Part shown: positions 54,745 to 62,650 of the stretch, in pieces
How positions within the stretch are numbered: position 1 is the stretch's first letter
How the letters are laid out: every line of letters begins with the position of its first letter
DNA from: CAVYOE01 sp963770155
Lineage (GTDB): Bacteria > Actinomycetota > Thermoleophilia > Solirubrobacterales > 70-9
Length of the DNA: 64,000 bases
Assembly: GCA_963770155.1 (NCBI GenBank)
Contig: CAVYOE010000001.1
Coordinates: forward strand, 558,001 to 622,000
Direction: 5' to 3'
The notes under the pieces: model-generated
What the model was told of the DNA's origin: nothing
The model's input: the letters and a program-made list of their open reading frames with translations, nothing else
Database searches by the model: none
Program-made: the position numbers and the translations under genes

Positions 54745-56111
54745 TGACTGAGCTGGTCTAGCGCGGCGCGGGCGGCCTCGAGCTGATCGCGCAGCCGCTC
54801 GCTGGAGGTTCCGCCAGCCGAAATCTTCGACTCGATCCAATCGCGCCCCTCCAGGAGTGCGCGGACCTCCTTGCCGGCGTCTCCGGGAAGCGACGAGAAC
54901 TCGCTGCGTCCGAGGTCGGCGAGCTGCTTGTCCTTGTCGACCGCGCGGCGCACCAGGCCTGCAACGGCATCGTGCGCCTCGCGGAACGGCACGCCCTTGC
55001 TGACCAGAAGGTCGGCGATGTCGGTCGCCGCCAGCCGGTCGTCGCCGGCCGCATCCTCGAGCCGCTCGCGGTCGAAGCTGAGCCCTTCCACCATCTTGGT
55101 TGCCGCCTCGAGGCAGAGCTCGATGTTGTCGACGGCATCGAACAGGGGCTCCTTGTCCTCCTGCATGTCCTTGCTGTAAGCGAGCGGGAGTCCGTGCAGC
55201 GTTCCGACGAGGCTCTGGAAGGCGGCCGCGACCCGGGGGGCCTTGCCGCGCAGCAGCTCGGCTGCGTCGGGGTTCTTCTTCTGCGGCATGATGCTCGAGC
55301 CAGACGCGAACGAGTCCGCGGGCTCGCAGAATCCGAACTCCTCGCTCGACCACAAGACGATCTCCGCGCCGAGCCGCGAGAGGTGCATTGCGCAAATCGC
55401 CGCGGCCGAGAGATAGTCGAGCGCGAAGTCGCGGTTGGAAACCGCGTCGAGCGAGTTCTGCGCGGGGGCCCGGAAGCCGAGCTCGGCCCCGATCGACTCC
55501 CGGTCCAGGTCCCAGTTGAGCCCGGCGGCCGCCCCCGAGCCCGCGGGAAGATCCGCGGTGGCCGAGAGGGCGTGGCCGAAGCGCATCGCGTCGCGGCGGA
55601 ACATCCAGAAGTAGGCGAGCAGATGGTGAGCGAGGTAGACGGGCTGGGCCCGCTGCAGGTGCGTATAGGAGGGCGCGGGCCAATCTTCGTGCAGCTCCGC
55701 CCGCTCGATCAGCGTCGCGAGCAGCTCGCGCAGGAGCTTTCGAGCCCGCATCGCGTGGCCGCGGACGAACATCGCCAGGTCGGTTGCGACCTGGTCGTTC
55801 CGCGACCGCGCTGTGTGCAGCTTGCCCCCGAGGGGCCCAACCAGCTCGACCAGGCGCCGCTCGATCGCCATGTGAATGTCCTCGTCGTCGCCCTCGTAGC
55901 GAAACCGGTCGTCGGCGAGTTCCTTGCCGATCTGCTCGAGGGCGGAATCGAGCTTGCCGAGCTCGCCCTTGTCCAGGACGCCGAGCGCATACAGGGCCTT
56001 CGCGTGCGCCCGCGACTGCTCGACGTCGTACGGCCCCAGACGCCAGTCAAAGGAAATGGAGGAGTTGATCCGCTGAAACAGCGGATCCGGCGGTTCGCCG
56101 AACCGGGACAT
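54741..56111 (-). CDS. argH: argininosuccinate lyase
   Basis: 456 residues. GSSIMPQKKNPD is the fumarase/ASL superfamily signature with the catalytic Ser, and TARSRNDQVATDL and YTHLQRAQPV are further active-site segments. Last step of arginine synthesis. No other arginine gene is in the window. Confidence 0.95.
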   Translation of the reverse strand: MSRFGEPPDPLFQRINSSISFDWRLGPYDVEQSRAHAKALYALGVLDKGELGKLDSALEQIGKELADDRFRYEGDDEDIHMAIERRLVELVGPLGGKLHTARSRNDQVATDLAMFVRGHAMRARKLLRELLATLIERAELHEDWPAPSYTHLQRAQPVYLAHHLLAYFWMFRRDAMRFGHALSATADLPAGSGAAAGLNWDLDRESIGAELGFRAPAQNSLDAVSNRDFALDYLSAAAICAMHLSRLGAEIVLWSSEEFGFCEPADSFASGSSIMPQKKNPDAAELLRGKAPRVAAAFQSLVGTLHGLPLAYSKDMQEDKEPLFDAVDNIELCLEAATKMVEGLSFDRERLEDAAGDDRLAATDIADLLVSKGVPFREAHDAVAGLVRRAVDKDKQLADLGRSEFSSLPGDAGKEVRALLEGRDWIESKISAGGTSSERLRDQLEAARAALDQLSQ

Positions 56112-56120
56112 GGGGCGAGG

Positions 56121-57275
56121 TTAACGGCGCGTCTCGATCGCGTCGCTGAGCGTCTTGCAGACGCGGTCGACCTGGCCCTCGCCCATGTCCGGGAAGAAGG
56201 GCAGCGCCAGCGAACGCGCCGCCACCCGTTCTGCGACCGGGAAGTCACCCGGCGTGAACCCGAACCGCTCCCGGTAGAACGGCATCAGGTGGATGCAGGG
56301 CAGGTAGGCCTTGGACTGGATGTCGGCGTCGTCCAGGGAGGCGATCACTGCCTCCCGGTCGGCCCCGGCGGGAAGCTGCACCACGTAGACGAACCAGCTG
56401 CGCCGCTCCTCCCCCCGATCTGCGCACGGGAGGACGAGGCCGTCGGGCTCGCCATCGCCGGCAGGCGCGCCGCCCGCTGCCGAGAGCCGCTCTCCGTACA
56501 GCGATGCGACCTTGGCCCGCGCCTCGAGCATCGCGCCGAGCTGTTCGAGCTGGGCGACGCCGACGGCTGCCTGAATGTCCGTGAGCCGGTAGTTGAAGCC
56601 GAGGCGGTCGTGGTCGAGGCTCGACATGTCAGGGGAGCGGCCTTGGTTTCGCTCGGAGCGGAGCGCCTCGGCCATCTCGCGCGAGGTGGGGATCAGCGCT
56701 CCCCCCTCCCCCGTGGTCATCTGCTTGTTGGCGTAGAACGCAAACCCGGTCGGGTTGCCGCGGGCACCGACGCGGGTACCCTCGCCGTCGACGGCGCCGA
56801 GGGCCTGGCAGCCGTCTTCCATCAGAGCGAGACCCCGGTCCTCCGCCAGCTCGCTCAGCTCGAGCATCGCGGCGGGATAGCCGAAGATGTGCACCGGCAG
56901 GATCCCGGCCGTCTCCTTTCCCGTTGCCGCCTCTGCCTGGGCCGGATCGATGTTGAGCGTCCCCGGGTCGATGTCGCAGAAGGCCGGCTTCGCACCCTCG
57001 TAGAGCAGACAGTTGGCCGAGGCGACGAAGCTCAGCGGCGAGGTGATCACCTCGTCCCCTTCACCCCAGCCGAGGGCGCGGACACCGAGGTGCAGGGCCG
57101 TGGTCCCGCTCGAGACCGCGACGGCGTCATCGACTCCGAGAAAGGCGGCCAGGTCGCGCTCGAAGCGCTCCAGCATCGGGCCGAGCGAGAGCTGGCCGGA
57201 GGCGAGCACCTCCTCGATCAGCTCGCGCTCCCGCTCCCCCAGCTGCGGCCTGGCGAGCGGAATCTGTTCGCTCAC
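56121..57275 (-). CDS. DegT/DnrJ/EryC1/StrS-type PLP aminotransferase
   Basis: 384 residues from a GTG overlapping the cimA stop (GTGA). SGTTALHLGVRALGWG, ITSPLSFVASANC, FGYPAAMLELSELAEDRG, EDGCQALGA and the PLP lysine in FYANKQMTTGEGG mark the family. It typically makes amino sugars for glycans from keto-sugar nucleotides. The neighbouring genes are amino acid synthesis, so its substrate is open. Confidence 0.88.
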   Translation of the reverse strand: MSEQIPLARPQLGERERELIEEVLASGQLSLGPMLERFERDLAAFLGVDDAVAVSSGTTALHLGVRALGWGEGDEVITSPLSFVASANCLLYEGAKPAFCDIDPGTLNIDPAQAEAATGKETAGILPVHIFGYPAAMLELSELAEDRGLALMEDGCQALGAVDGEGTRVGARGNPTGFAFYANKQMTTGEGGALIPTSREMAEALRSERNQGRSPDMSSLDHDRLGFNYRLTDIQAAVGVAQLEQLGAMLEARAKVASLYGERLSAAGGAPAGDGEPDGLVLPCADRGEERRSWFVYVVQLPAGADREAVIASLDDADIQSKAYLPCIHLMPFYRERFGFTPGDFPVAERVAARSLALPFFPDMGEGQVDRVCKTLSDAIETRR

Positions 57276-58894
57276 TGCTTCGGTGCCGGTTTGGTCTCGA
57301 CCGGAGTGGGGTCGCCGGAGGGTCCGGTCCGCGGCTGGAAGGCGTGCTCGAGCGAGTCGACCAGCGCCTCCCAGGACGCCTCGATGATGTTCTCCGAGAC
57401 ACCGATCGAGCCCCACTCCCGCTCTCCGTCGGAGGAATCCAGCAGAACCCGGGTGACGGCGCCGGTGCCGTGGTGCTCGTCGAGGATGCGGACCTTGTAG
57501 TTGGTGAGCTCGATGTCCGCCAGGTGCGGATGGCGGTCGGTGATCGCGTCGCGCAGCGCCTTGTCGAGCGCGTTCACGGGGCCGTTGCCTTCGGCGGTCT
57601 TGACATAGCGCTCTCCCTCGAGCCAGATCTTGATCGTCGCCTCGGTCTGGACCTTGCCGTCTTCGCGCTTCTCGACGATCACGCGGAAGCCCTCGAGCTT
57701 GAACAACGGCTCATAGTCGCCGGACTCGCGGCGCAGCAGCAGCTCAAACGAGGCCGGCGCGGCCTCGTAGTGGTAGCCCTGGTGCTCGCGCTGCTTCAGG
57801 CTCTCAAGCGCCCGCGACGCTCCCTCGCTGTCCAGCTTGACCCCGGCGCGCTCGGCCAGCTCCTGAACGGTCGCCTTCCCCGAAAGCTCGGAGGCAAGCA
57901 TCTCGCGCTCGTTGCCGACCGTCTCCGGCTCGATGTGCTCGAAGGTACGCGCGTCATCGCGAACGCCGGCGACGTGCATGCCGCCCTTGTGGGCAAAGGC
58001 GTTGCGACCCACGTACGGCTGCTTCGGCTCCGGGGCCATGTTGCAGAGCTCGGCGACGAAGTGCGAGACCTCAGTCAGGCGGGAGAGCTGTTCCTCGGTG
58101 ACCACGTCGTAGCCGAGCTTCAGCTGCAGCGCGGGGAGGATCGAGACCAGATTCGCGTTGCCGGTCCGCTCGCCGATTCCGTTCATCGTCCCCTGGACGA
58201 GGCTGGCGCCTGCCTCGACACCGGCGAGCGAGTTGGCTACTCCGCACTCGGCGTCGTTGTGGGTATGGGTGCCGACGGTCGCCCGGCCGGCGACCCCCTC
58301 GACCACGGCCCGCGTTCCCTCCGCGATCTGGTGCGGGAGGCTGGAGCCGTTGGTGTCGCAGGGAGTCACGTTCTCGGCGCCTCCGTCCACCGCGGCAAGC
58401 AGGCATTCGAGCGCGTACCCGGGGTCGTCCCGGTAGCCGTCAAAGAAGTGCTCGCCGTCGTAGATGACGCGCTTGCCTCGACCGACGAGGAAGGCGACCG
58501 AGTCGCGGATCATCGCGAGGTTCTCCTCCGGGCTCACCTTGGTGACCTTCTCGAGGTGCAGCTTCCAGGTCTTGCCGACCAGGGTCACAACCGGCGCGAA
58601 GGTGTCGGCCAGCTGCATCAGGCCCTCATCCTCGGCGGCCTCCACCCCGCGGCGGCGGGTCATGCCGAAGGCGCAGATGGTCGAGTTGGTGAGCTTCTCC
58701 GTGGCGAGGATCTCGAACAGCTCGGCCTCCTTCGGGTTGGAGCTGGGGAAGCCGGCCTCGATGAACTGAATGCCGAGCCGGTCGAGCTTGCGGACGACGC
58801 GGACCTTCTCCTGCGCCGACAGCGACATGCCCTGCCCCTGCATCCCGTCGCGCAGGGTGGTGTCGTAAAGCTGTACCTCGCGCCCTTCTGTCAT
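57272..58894 (-). CDS. cimA: (R)-citramalate synthase
   Basis: 540 residues. VQLYDTTLRDGMQGQG is the HMG-CoA-lyase-like active site; THTHNDAECGVANSLAG is the metal-binding motif; a C-terminal LeuA dimer domain is present. The MQGQG variant and GKTWKLHLEKV region point to CimA over LeuA. It condenses pyruvate and acetyl-CoA to citramalate, so LeuC/LeuD/LeuB can make 2-oxobutyrate for isoleucine without threonine. Confidence 0.9.
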   Translation of the reverse strand: MTEGREVQLYDTTLRDGMQGQGMSLSAQEKVRVVRKLDRLGIQFIEAGFPSSNPKEAELFEILATEKLTNSTICAFGMTRRRGVEAAEDEGLMQLADTFAPVVTLVGKTWKLHLEKVTKVSPEENLAMIRDSVAFLVGRGKRVIYDGEHFFDGYRDDPGYALECLLAAVDGGAENVTPCDTNGSSLPHQIAEGTRAVVEGVAGRATVGTHTHNDAECGVANSLAGVEAGASLVQGTMNGIGERTGNANLVSILPALQLKLGYDVVTEEQLSRLTEVSHFVAELCNMAPEPKQPYVGRNAFAHKGGMHVAGVRDDARTFEHIEPETVGNEREMLASELSGKATVQELAERAGVKLDSEGASRALESLKQREHQGYHYEAAPASFELLLRRESGDYEPLFKLEGFRVIVEKREDGKVQTEATIKIWLEGERYVKTAEGNGPVNALDKALRDAITDRHPHLADIELTNYKVRILDEHHGTGAVTRVLLDSSDGEREWGSIGVSENIIEASWEALVDSLEHAFQPRTGPSGDPTPVETKPAPKQ

Positions 58895-59009
58895 TGCGAT
58901 GCTGCTCCTTTCAGTCTCGGGGGAACGGGCGTGCGACCGCGAACCTGCCGCCGTTAGGCGGTGGCTGCGGCGGCGGTAATTCGCCCGATCTGCCCAAACG
59001 AAAGACGCA

Positions 59010-59984
59010 TCACGATGAGGTCACTTTACCCGACGCAGCCGGGGCGCCCGGCGTTTCCCCTGCATCTCCGGGCATTTCGACGATGTCGAGCCACTCGAGG
59101 TATTCCTCGGCACGGCCGTGCAGGGCGTCGTCGAACTTCGCCTGGATCACCCGGGTGATCTCCCCCGGCTCGCCGATCTCGCGGTCGTCGATCTCGCGCA
59201 CCGGCACCAGCTCGGCCGCGGTCCCGGTCAGGAAGACCTCTTCGGCCATGTAGAGCTCGGCACGGGCGATGTCGCGCTCGACCACGGTGTAGCCGAGGTC
59301 GCCGGCGATCTGGATCACCGACTTGCGGTTGATCCCGTCGAGGATGCCGGCCGTGTGCGGCGGCGTCAGGATCTCGCCCTCGCGAATCACGAAGATGTTC
59401 TCGCCCGACCCCTCGCAGACGTTGCCGCGCTGGTCGAGCAGGATCGCCTCGTCGTAGCCGGCCTGGGCGGTCTCCTCCTTGGCAAGGACAGAGTTCAGGT
59501 ACTGGCCCGAGGCCTTGGCGTGCGGGATGAGGCTGTCCGGGGAGATCCGCCGCCAGGAGGCGACCTTGGCACGGATCCCGTGCTTCTTGCCCTCTTCGCC
59601 CAGGTAGGCGCCCCAGGGCCAGACTGCGATGACGACGTCGATCGGGGCGCTCTGTGCATATAGCCCCATCTCGCCGTAGCCGCGGAAGGCGATTGGCCGG
59701 ATGTAGCAGCTGCGCAGCCCGTTGCGCCGGATCAGCTCGTGAGTGGCGTCGCGGATCTCCTCGGTCGAATAGGGAAGCTCGAAGTGGTACAGCCTCGCCG
59801 ACTTGGCGAGGCGCTCGAGATGGTCGCCGTGGCGGAAGATGGCGGAGCCGCGCTCGGTCTCGTAGCAGCGGATCCCCTCGAACACCCCGGTCCCGTAATG
59901 GAGGCCGTGGGTGAGGACGTGCGTGGTCGCCTCCTCCCAGGGGAGGAACTCACCGTCCTTCCAGATCAGCTCGGCCTTGTCCAC
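59010..59984 (-). CDS. ilvE: branched-chain amino acid aminotransferase
   Basis: 324 residues, class IV fold. LIWKDGEFLPWEEATTHVLTHGLHYG at the N-terminus, the PLP lysine region HAKASGQYLNSVLAK, LLDQRGNVCEGSGENIF. Last step in Ile/Leu/Val synthesis. A gap of ~115 bases with a short GC-rich inverted repeat separates it from cimA. Confidence 0.94.
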   Translation of the reverse strand: MDKAELIWKDGEFLPWEEATTHVLTHGLHYGTGVFEGIRCYETERGSAIFRHGDHLERLAKSARLYHFELPYSTEEIRDATHELIRRNGLRSCYIRPIAFRGYGEMGLYAQSAPIDVVIAVWPWGAYLGEEGKKHGIRAKVASWRRISPDSLIPHAKASGQYLNSVLAKEETAQAGYDEAILLDQRGNVCEGSGENIFVIREGEILTPPHTAGILDGINRKSVIQIAGDLGYTVVERDIARAELYMAEEVFLTGTAAELVPVREIDDREIGEPGEITRVIQAKFDDALHGRAEEYLEWLDIVEMPGDAGETPGAPAASGKVTSS

Positions 59985-60019
59985 GGTCGGAAGTATGCCC
60001 GATGGACGGCTGAATCAGG

Positions 60020-60178
60020 TCAGGCTTCTTGCGCCTGGCCCAGCAGCTGCTCGTCGGTGACCTTGTCCTTCATCTCAGCGTGCTTCTCCTCGATGTGCTT
60101 GCGAGCCTCGGCGAGGAGCTCCTCGTCGGTTTCGCCGCGCACCGTGTAGCCGCAATCGCAGTTGATCACCTTGGCCAT
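60020..60178 (-). CDS. DUF1059 family small protein
   Basis: 52 residues, MAKVINCDCGYTVRG at the start, then a helix ending QLLGQAQEA. The CDCGYTVRG pattern and a later His pair (ARKHIEEKH) are as in DUF1059, a presumed small metal-binding family. GGAGAG lies 5 bases before the ATG. The frame is too short for most gene lists, but start, ribosome site and motif agree. Confidence 0.85.
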   Translation of the reverse strand: MAKVINCDCGYTVRGETDEELLAEARKHIEEKHAEMKDKVTDEQLLGQAQEA

Positions 60179-60222
60179 CGTTTCTCTCCTCTCGGTCGCG
60201 TTCTCTCGAGAACCCTATCCCG

Positions 60223-61266
60223 TCAACCGAGGTTTGCGATCACGGCGGAGGTCACCTGGTCGGTGGTTGCTTCCCCGCCGAGATCGGCGGTCCGGGTTCC
60301 CCCCGCGAGCACGGCGTCGACCGCCGTCTCTATCGTGGCGGCGTCGTCCTCGCGGTCCAGTCCGTGCCGGAGCATCATCGCCACCGAGAGGAAGATGGCG
60401 AGCGGGTTCGCCTTGCCGGTCCCGGCGATGTCCGGCGCCGAACCGTGCACCGGTTCGAACAGGCCGGGGCCGTCCGCCCCGAGACTTGCCGAGGGCAGCA
60501 TCCCGAGCGAGCCTGTGAGCATCGCCGCTTCGTCCGAGAGGATGTCGCCGAACAGGTTCTCGGTCAGGATCACGTCGAAGCGGGGCGGGTCGGCGACCAG
60601 CTGCATCGCCGCGTTGTCGACCAGCAGGTGGTCGAGCTCGACGTCGTCGTAGCCGGCGGCGACCTTCTCCACGGTCTCGCGCCACAGGCGTGAGGTCTCG
60701 AGCACGTTGGCCTTGTCGACCGAGGTCACCCGCCGCTTGCGCCCGCGCGCCGCTTCGAATGCGGTATGCGAGATCCGCTCGACCTCCTCGACCGTGTAGG
60801 CGCAGTCGTCGTGAGCGCGGTCCCCCTCCCTGCCGGAATCGCCGAAGTAGATGCCGCCGGTGAGCTCCCGCACGACGAGCAGGTCGGTACCCGCGAGGAT
60901 CTCGGCGCGCAGCGGGCTCGAATCGAGCAGGGACTCGCTCGGTCGGACCGGGCGCAGGTTGGCGTAGAGACCCAGCCCCTTGCGGAGTCCGAGCAGCCCC
61001 TGCTCGGGGCGCGGGGCATCGGGATCGGTCGTGTCCCACTTCGGGCCGCCGACGGCGCAGAGCAGGACCGCGTCGGCCTGTTTGCAGGCCGCGAGGACGT
61101 CGTCGGTGAGCGCCTCTCCATGCGCGTCGATCGCGGCACCGCCGATCAGATGCTCGGTGATCTGGACCCGGCCGAGCTCGTCCAGCAGCCGCTTCGCCGC
61201 CGCACCGATCTCCGGCCCAATTCCGTCGCCGGGGAGGAGCACGATCTCGGCGCGGACGGCGCTCAC
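60223..61266 (-). CDS. leuB: 3-isopropylmalate dehydrogenase
   Basis: 347 residues from a GTG overlapping the methyltransferase stop (GTGA). LLPGDGIGPEI, VRELTGGIYFG, and TENLFGDILSDEAAML are LeuB motifs. Oxidative decarboxylation in leucine synthesis and, with CimA, in the citramalate route to isoleucine. Confidence 0.95.
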   Translation of the reverse strand: MSAVRAEIVLLPGDGIGPEIGAAAKRLLDELGRVQITEHLIGGAAIDAHGEALTDDVLAACKQADAVLLCAVGGPKWDTTDPDAPRPEQGLLGLRKGLGLYANLRPVRPSESLLDSSPLRAEILAGTDLLVVRELTGGIYFGDSGREGDRAHDDCAYTVEEVERISHTAFEAARGRKRRVTSVDKANVLETSRLWRETVEKVAAGYDDVELDHLLVDNAAMQLVADPPRFDVILTENLFGDILSDEAAMLTGSLGMLPSASLGADGPGLFEPVHGSAPDIAGTGKANPLAIFLSVAMMLRHGLDREDDAATIETAVDAVLAGGTRTADLGGEATTDQVTSAVIANLG

Positions 61267-62051
61267 GCCGGCCGTACCGCCTCGATGTTGAGCCGGACGT
61301 AGTCGAGCGTCACCGGCTCTTCGGAGCGCTCGAGCACTGCCCGGACGAACGGATCGCGCTTCTCCTGTGGCAGGTAGGAGAGATGCGGGCCCAGGGTGAC
61401 GGTGCGCATGAACTCGGACGGCTTTTCGGGGGTGATCGGCTTCGGCTCGAGCCAGCAGCGGATCTCGGTGAAGCCAGCCGCGGCGAGACGTTCCTCGGTC
61501 TCTTCCGCACCCGCGAAGTTCCAGATGATCTCCATCCCCTCGAAGTGAGGGAGGAACTCCGGGCTGGTGGCCACCTCGGCGATTGCTCGAGTGTGAGAGG
61601 CGACGTTGCCGGCCCCGCCGCATTGGGCATGGAGGCGTCCCCGTGGCTTCAGTGCGGACTGGATGCGCCGAAAGAGGTTCTCGTGGTCGACGATCCAGTG
61701 GAAGGTCGCGGTCGAGAAGACCACGTCCACGGGCGGATCGAGCTCGAGCTCGGCAAGGTCCGTGAGCAGGTAGTCGGCCGACTCGCCGAGGTTCTGGCGC
61801 GCCTTCTCGATCATCGACGGCGACCCGTCGGCGGCGATCACGCGCCCGCTGGAGACCCGCTCGATCAGCTTTTTCGTCACCCGGCCCGAGCCGGCGCCGG
61901 CGTCCAGCACGGTCTCATCGCCGGCCAGCTCCAGCCGTTCGAGCACTTCGATCCCCCACTCGTACTGGGGATCCGACACGCGGTCGTAGGTCTCGGCATC
62001 CCAGTCGAGCGGGCCCTCGTTCATCGGGGCAGCGTCCACGTGGGCGCTCAC
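61263..62051 (-). CDS. class I SAM-dependent methyltransferase (trans-aconitate methyltransferase-like)
   Basis: 262 residues from a GTG overlapping the leuD stop; an ATG at 62024 is the alternative. Motif I VLDAGAGSGRVTKKL, then VIAADGSPSMIEKARQN, DVVFSTATFHWIVDHE. The layout resembles Tam/Tmt1. Yeast Tmt1 methylates trans-aconitate and 3-isopropylmalate, so a link to the LeuCD substrate is plausible here. Enclosed by leuD and leuB with 4-base overlaps on both sides. Confidence 0.8.
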   Translation of the reverse strand: MSAHVDAAPMNEGPLDWDAETYDRVSDPQYEWGIEVLERLELAGDETVLDAGAGSGRVTKKLIERVSSGRVIAADGSPSMIEKARQNLGESADYLLTDLAELELDPPVDVVFSTATFHWIVDHENLFRRIQSALKPRGRLHAQCGGAGNVASHTRAIAEVATSPEFLPHFEGMEIIWNFAGAEETEERLAAAGFTEIRCWLEPKPITPEKPSEFMRTVTLGPHLSYLPQEKRDPFVRAVLERSEEPVTLDYVRLNIEAVRPA

Positions 62052-62650
62052 AGAGCGGTCGTCACGGGTCCGCGCGTCCCGCCCTCGCCCGCCTCGAACG
62101 CGTCGATCGTCTCCGCCCGGCGTTCGGTCATGGCGATGTCGTCGAGCCCCTCGAGCAGCCGGTGCTTGATCTCCTGGTCGATCTCGAACTTGAAGACTCC
62201 GTGCGACGGCGCCTCCTCCGCTTCGCGTCCGGGGGCGCCGGCGGCGCAGTTGACGGTCTGGTCGTCGAGGTCGATCCGGGCCTCGCCCGCCGCAGCGACG
62301 GCACGGCATTCCTCCTCGGCCAGGATCACGGGAAGCAGTCCGTTCTTGGTGCAGTTCGAATAGAAGATGTCCGAGAAGGAGGGCGCGATCACGGCCTTGA
62401 AGCCGTAGTCGGCCAGCGCCCAGACCGCGTGCTCGCGGGAGGAGCCGGAGCCGAAGTTGCGGCCGGTGACGAGGATTGGGTGCGGTTCGAGCGCGATCTC
62501 GCCGGAGCGGAACCAGTCGTAGAAGAGGAATTCGCCGAAGCCGGTGCGCTCGATCCGCTTCAGGAACTGCTTGGGAATGATCTGATCGGTATCGACGTCG
62601 GCGCGGTCGAGCACCGCGACCTTGCCCTCGATCACCTCGAACGGCTGCAT
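62048..62650 (-). CDS. leuD: 3-isopropylmalate dehydratase small subunit
   Basis: 200 residues. Swivel domain: DVDTDQIIPKQFLKRIER, GRNFGSGSSREHAVWAL, ITLFSDIFYSN-like APSFSDIFYSNCTKNG. Forms the heterodimer with LeuC. Overlaps the leuC stop by one base (TGATG). Confidence 0.96.
   Translation of the reverse strand: MQPFEVIEGKVAVLDRADVDTDQIIPKQFLKRIERTGFGEFLFYDWFRSGEIALEPHPILVTGRNFGSGSSREHAVWALADYGFKAVIAPSFSDIFYSNCTKNGLLPVILAEEECRAVAAAGEARIDLDDQTVNCAAGAPGREAEEAPSHGVFKFEIDQEIKHRLLEGLDDIAMTERRAETIDAFEAGEGGTRGPVTTAL

Noticed and set aside
54972..57500. 842-residue plus-strand frame opposite argH and the aminotransferase
   Set aside because: Shadow of two conserved minus-strand genes; no start context and no domain.
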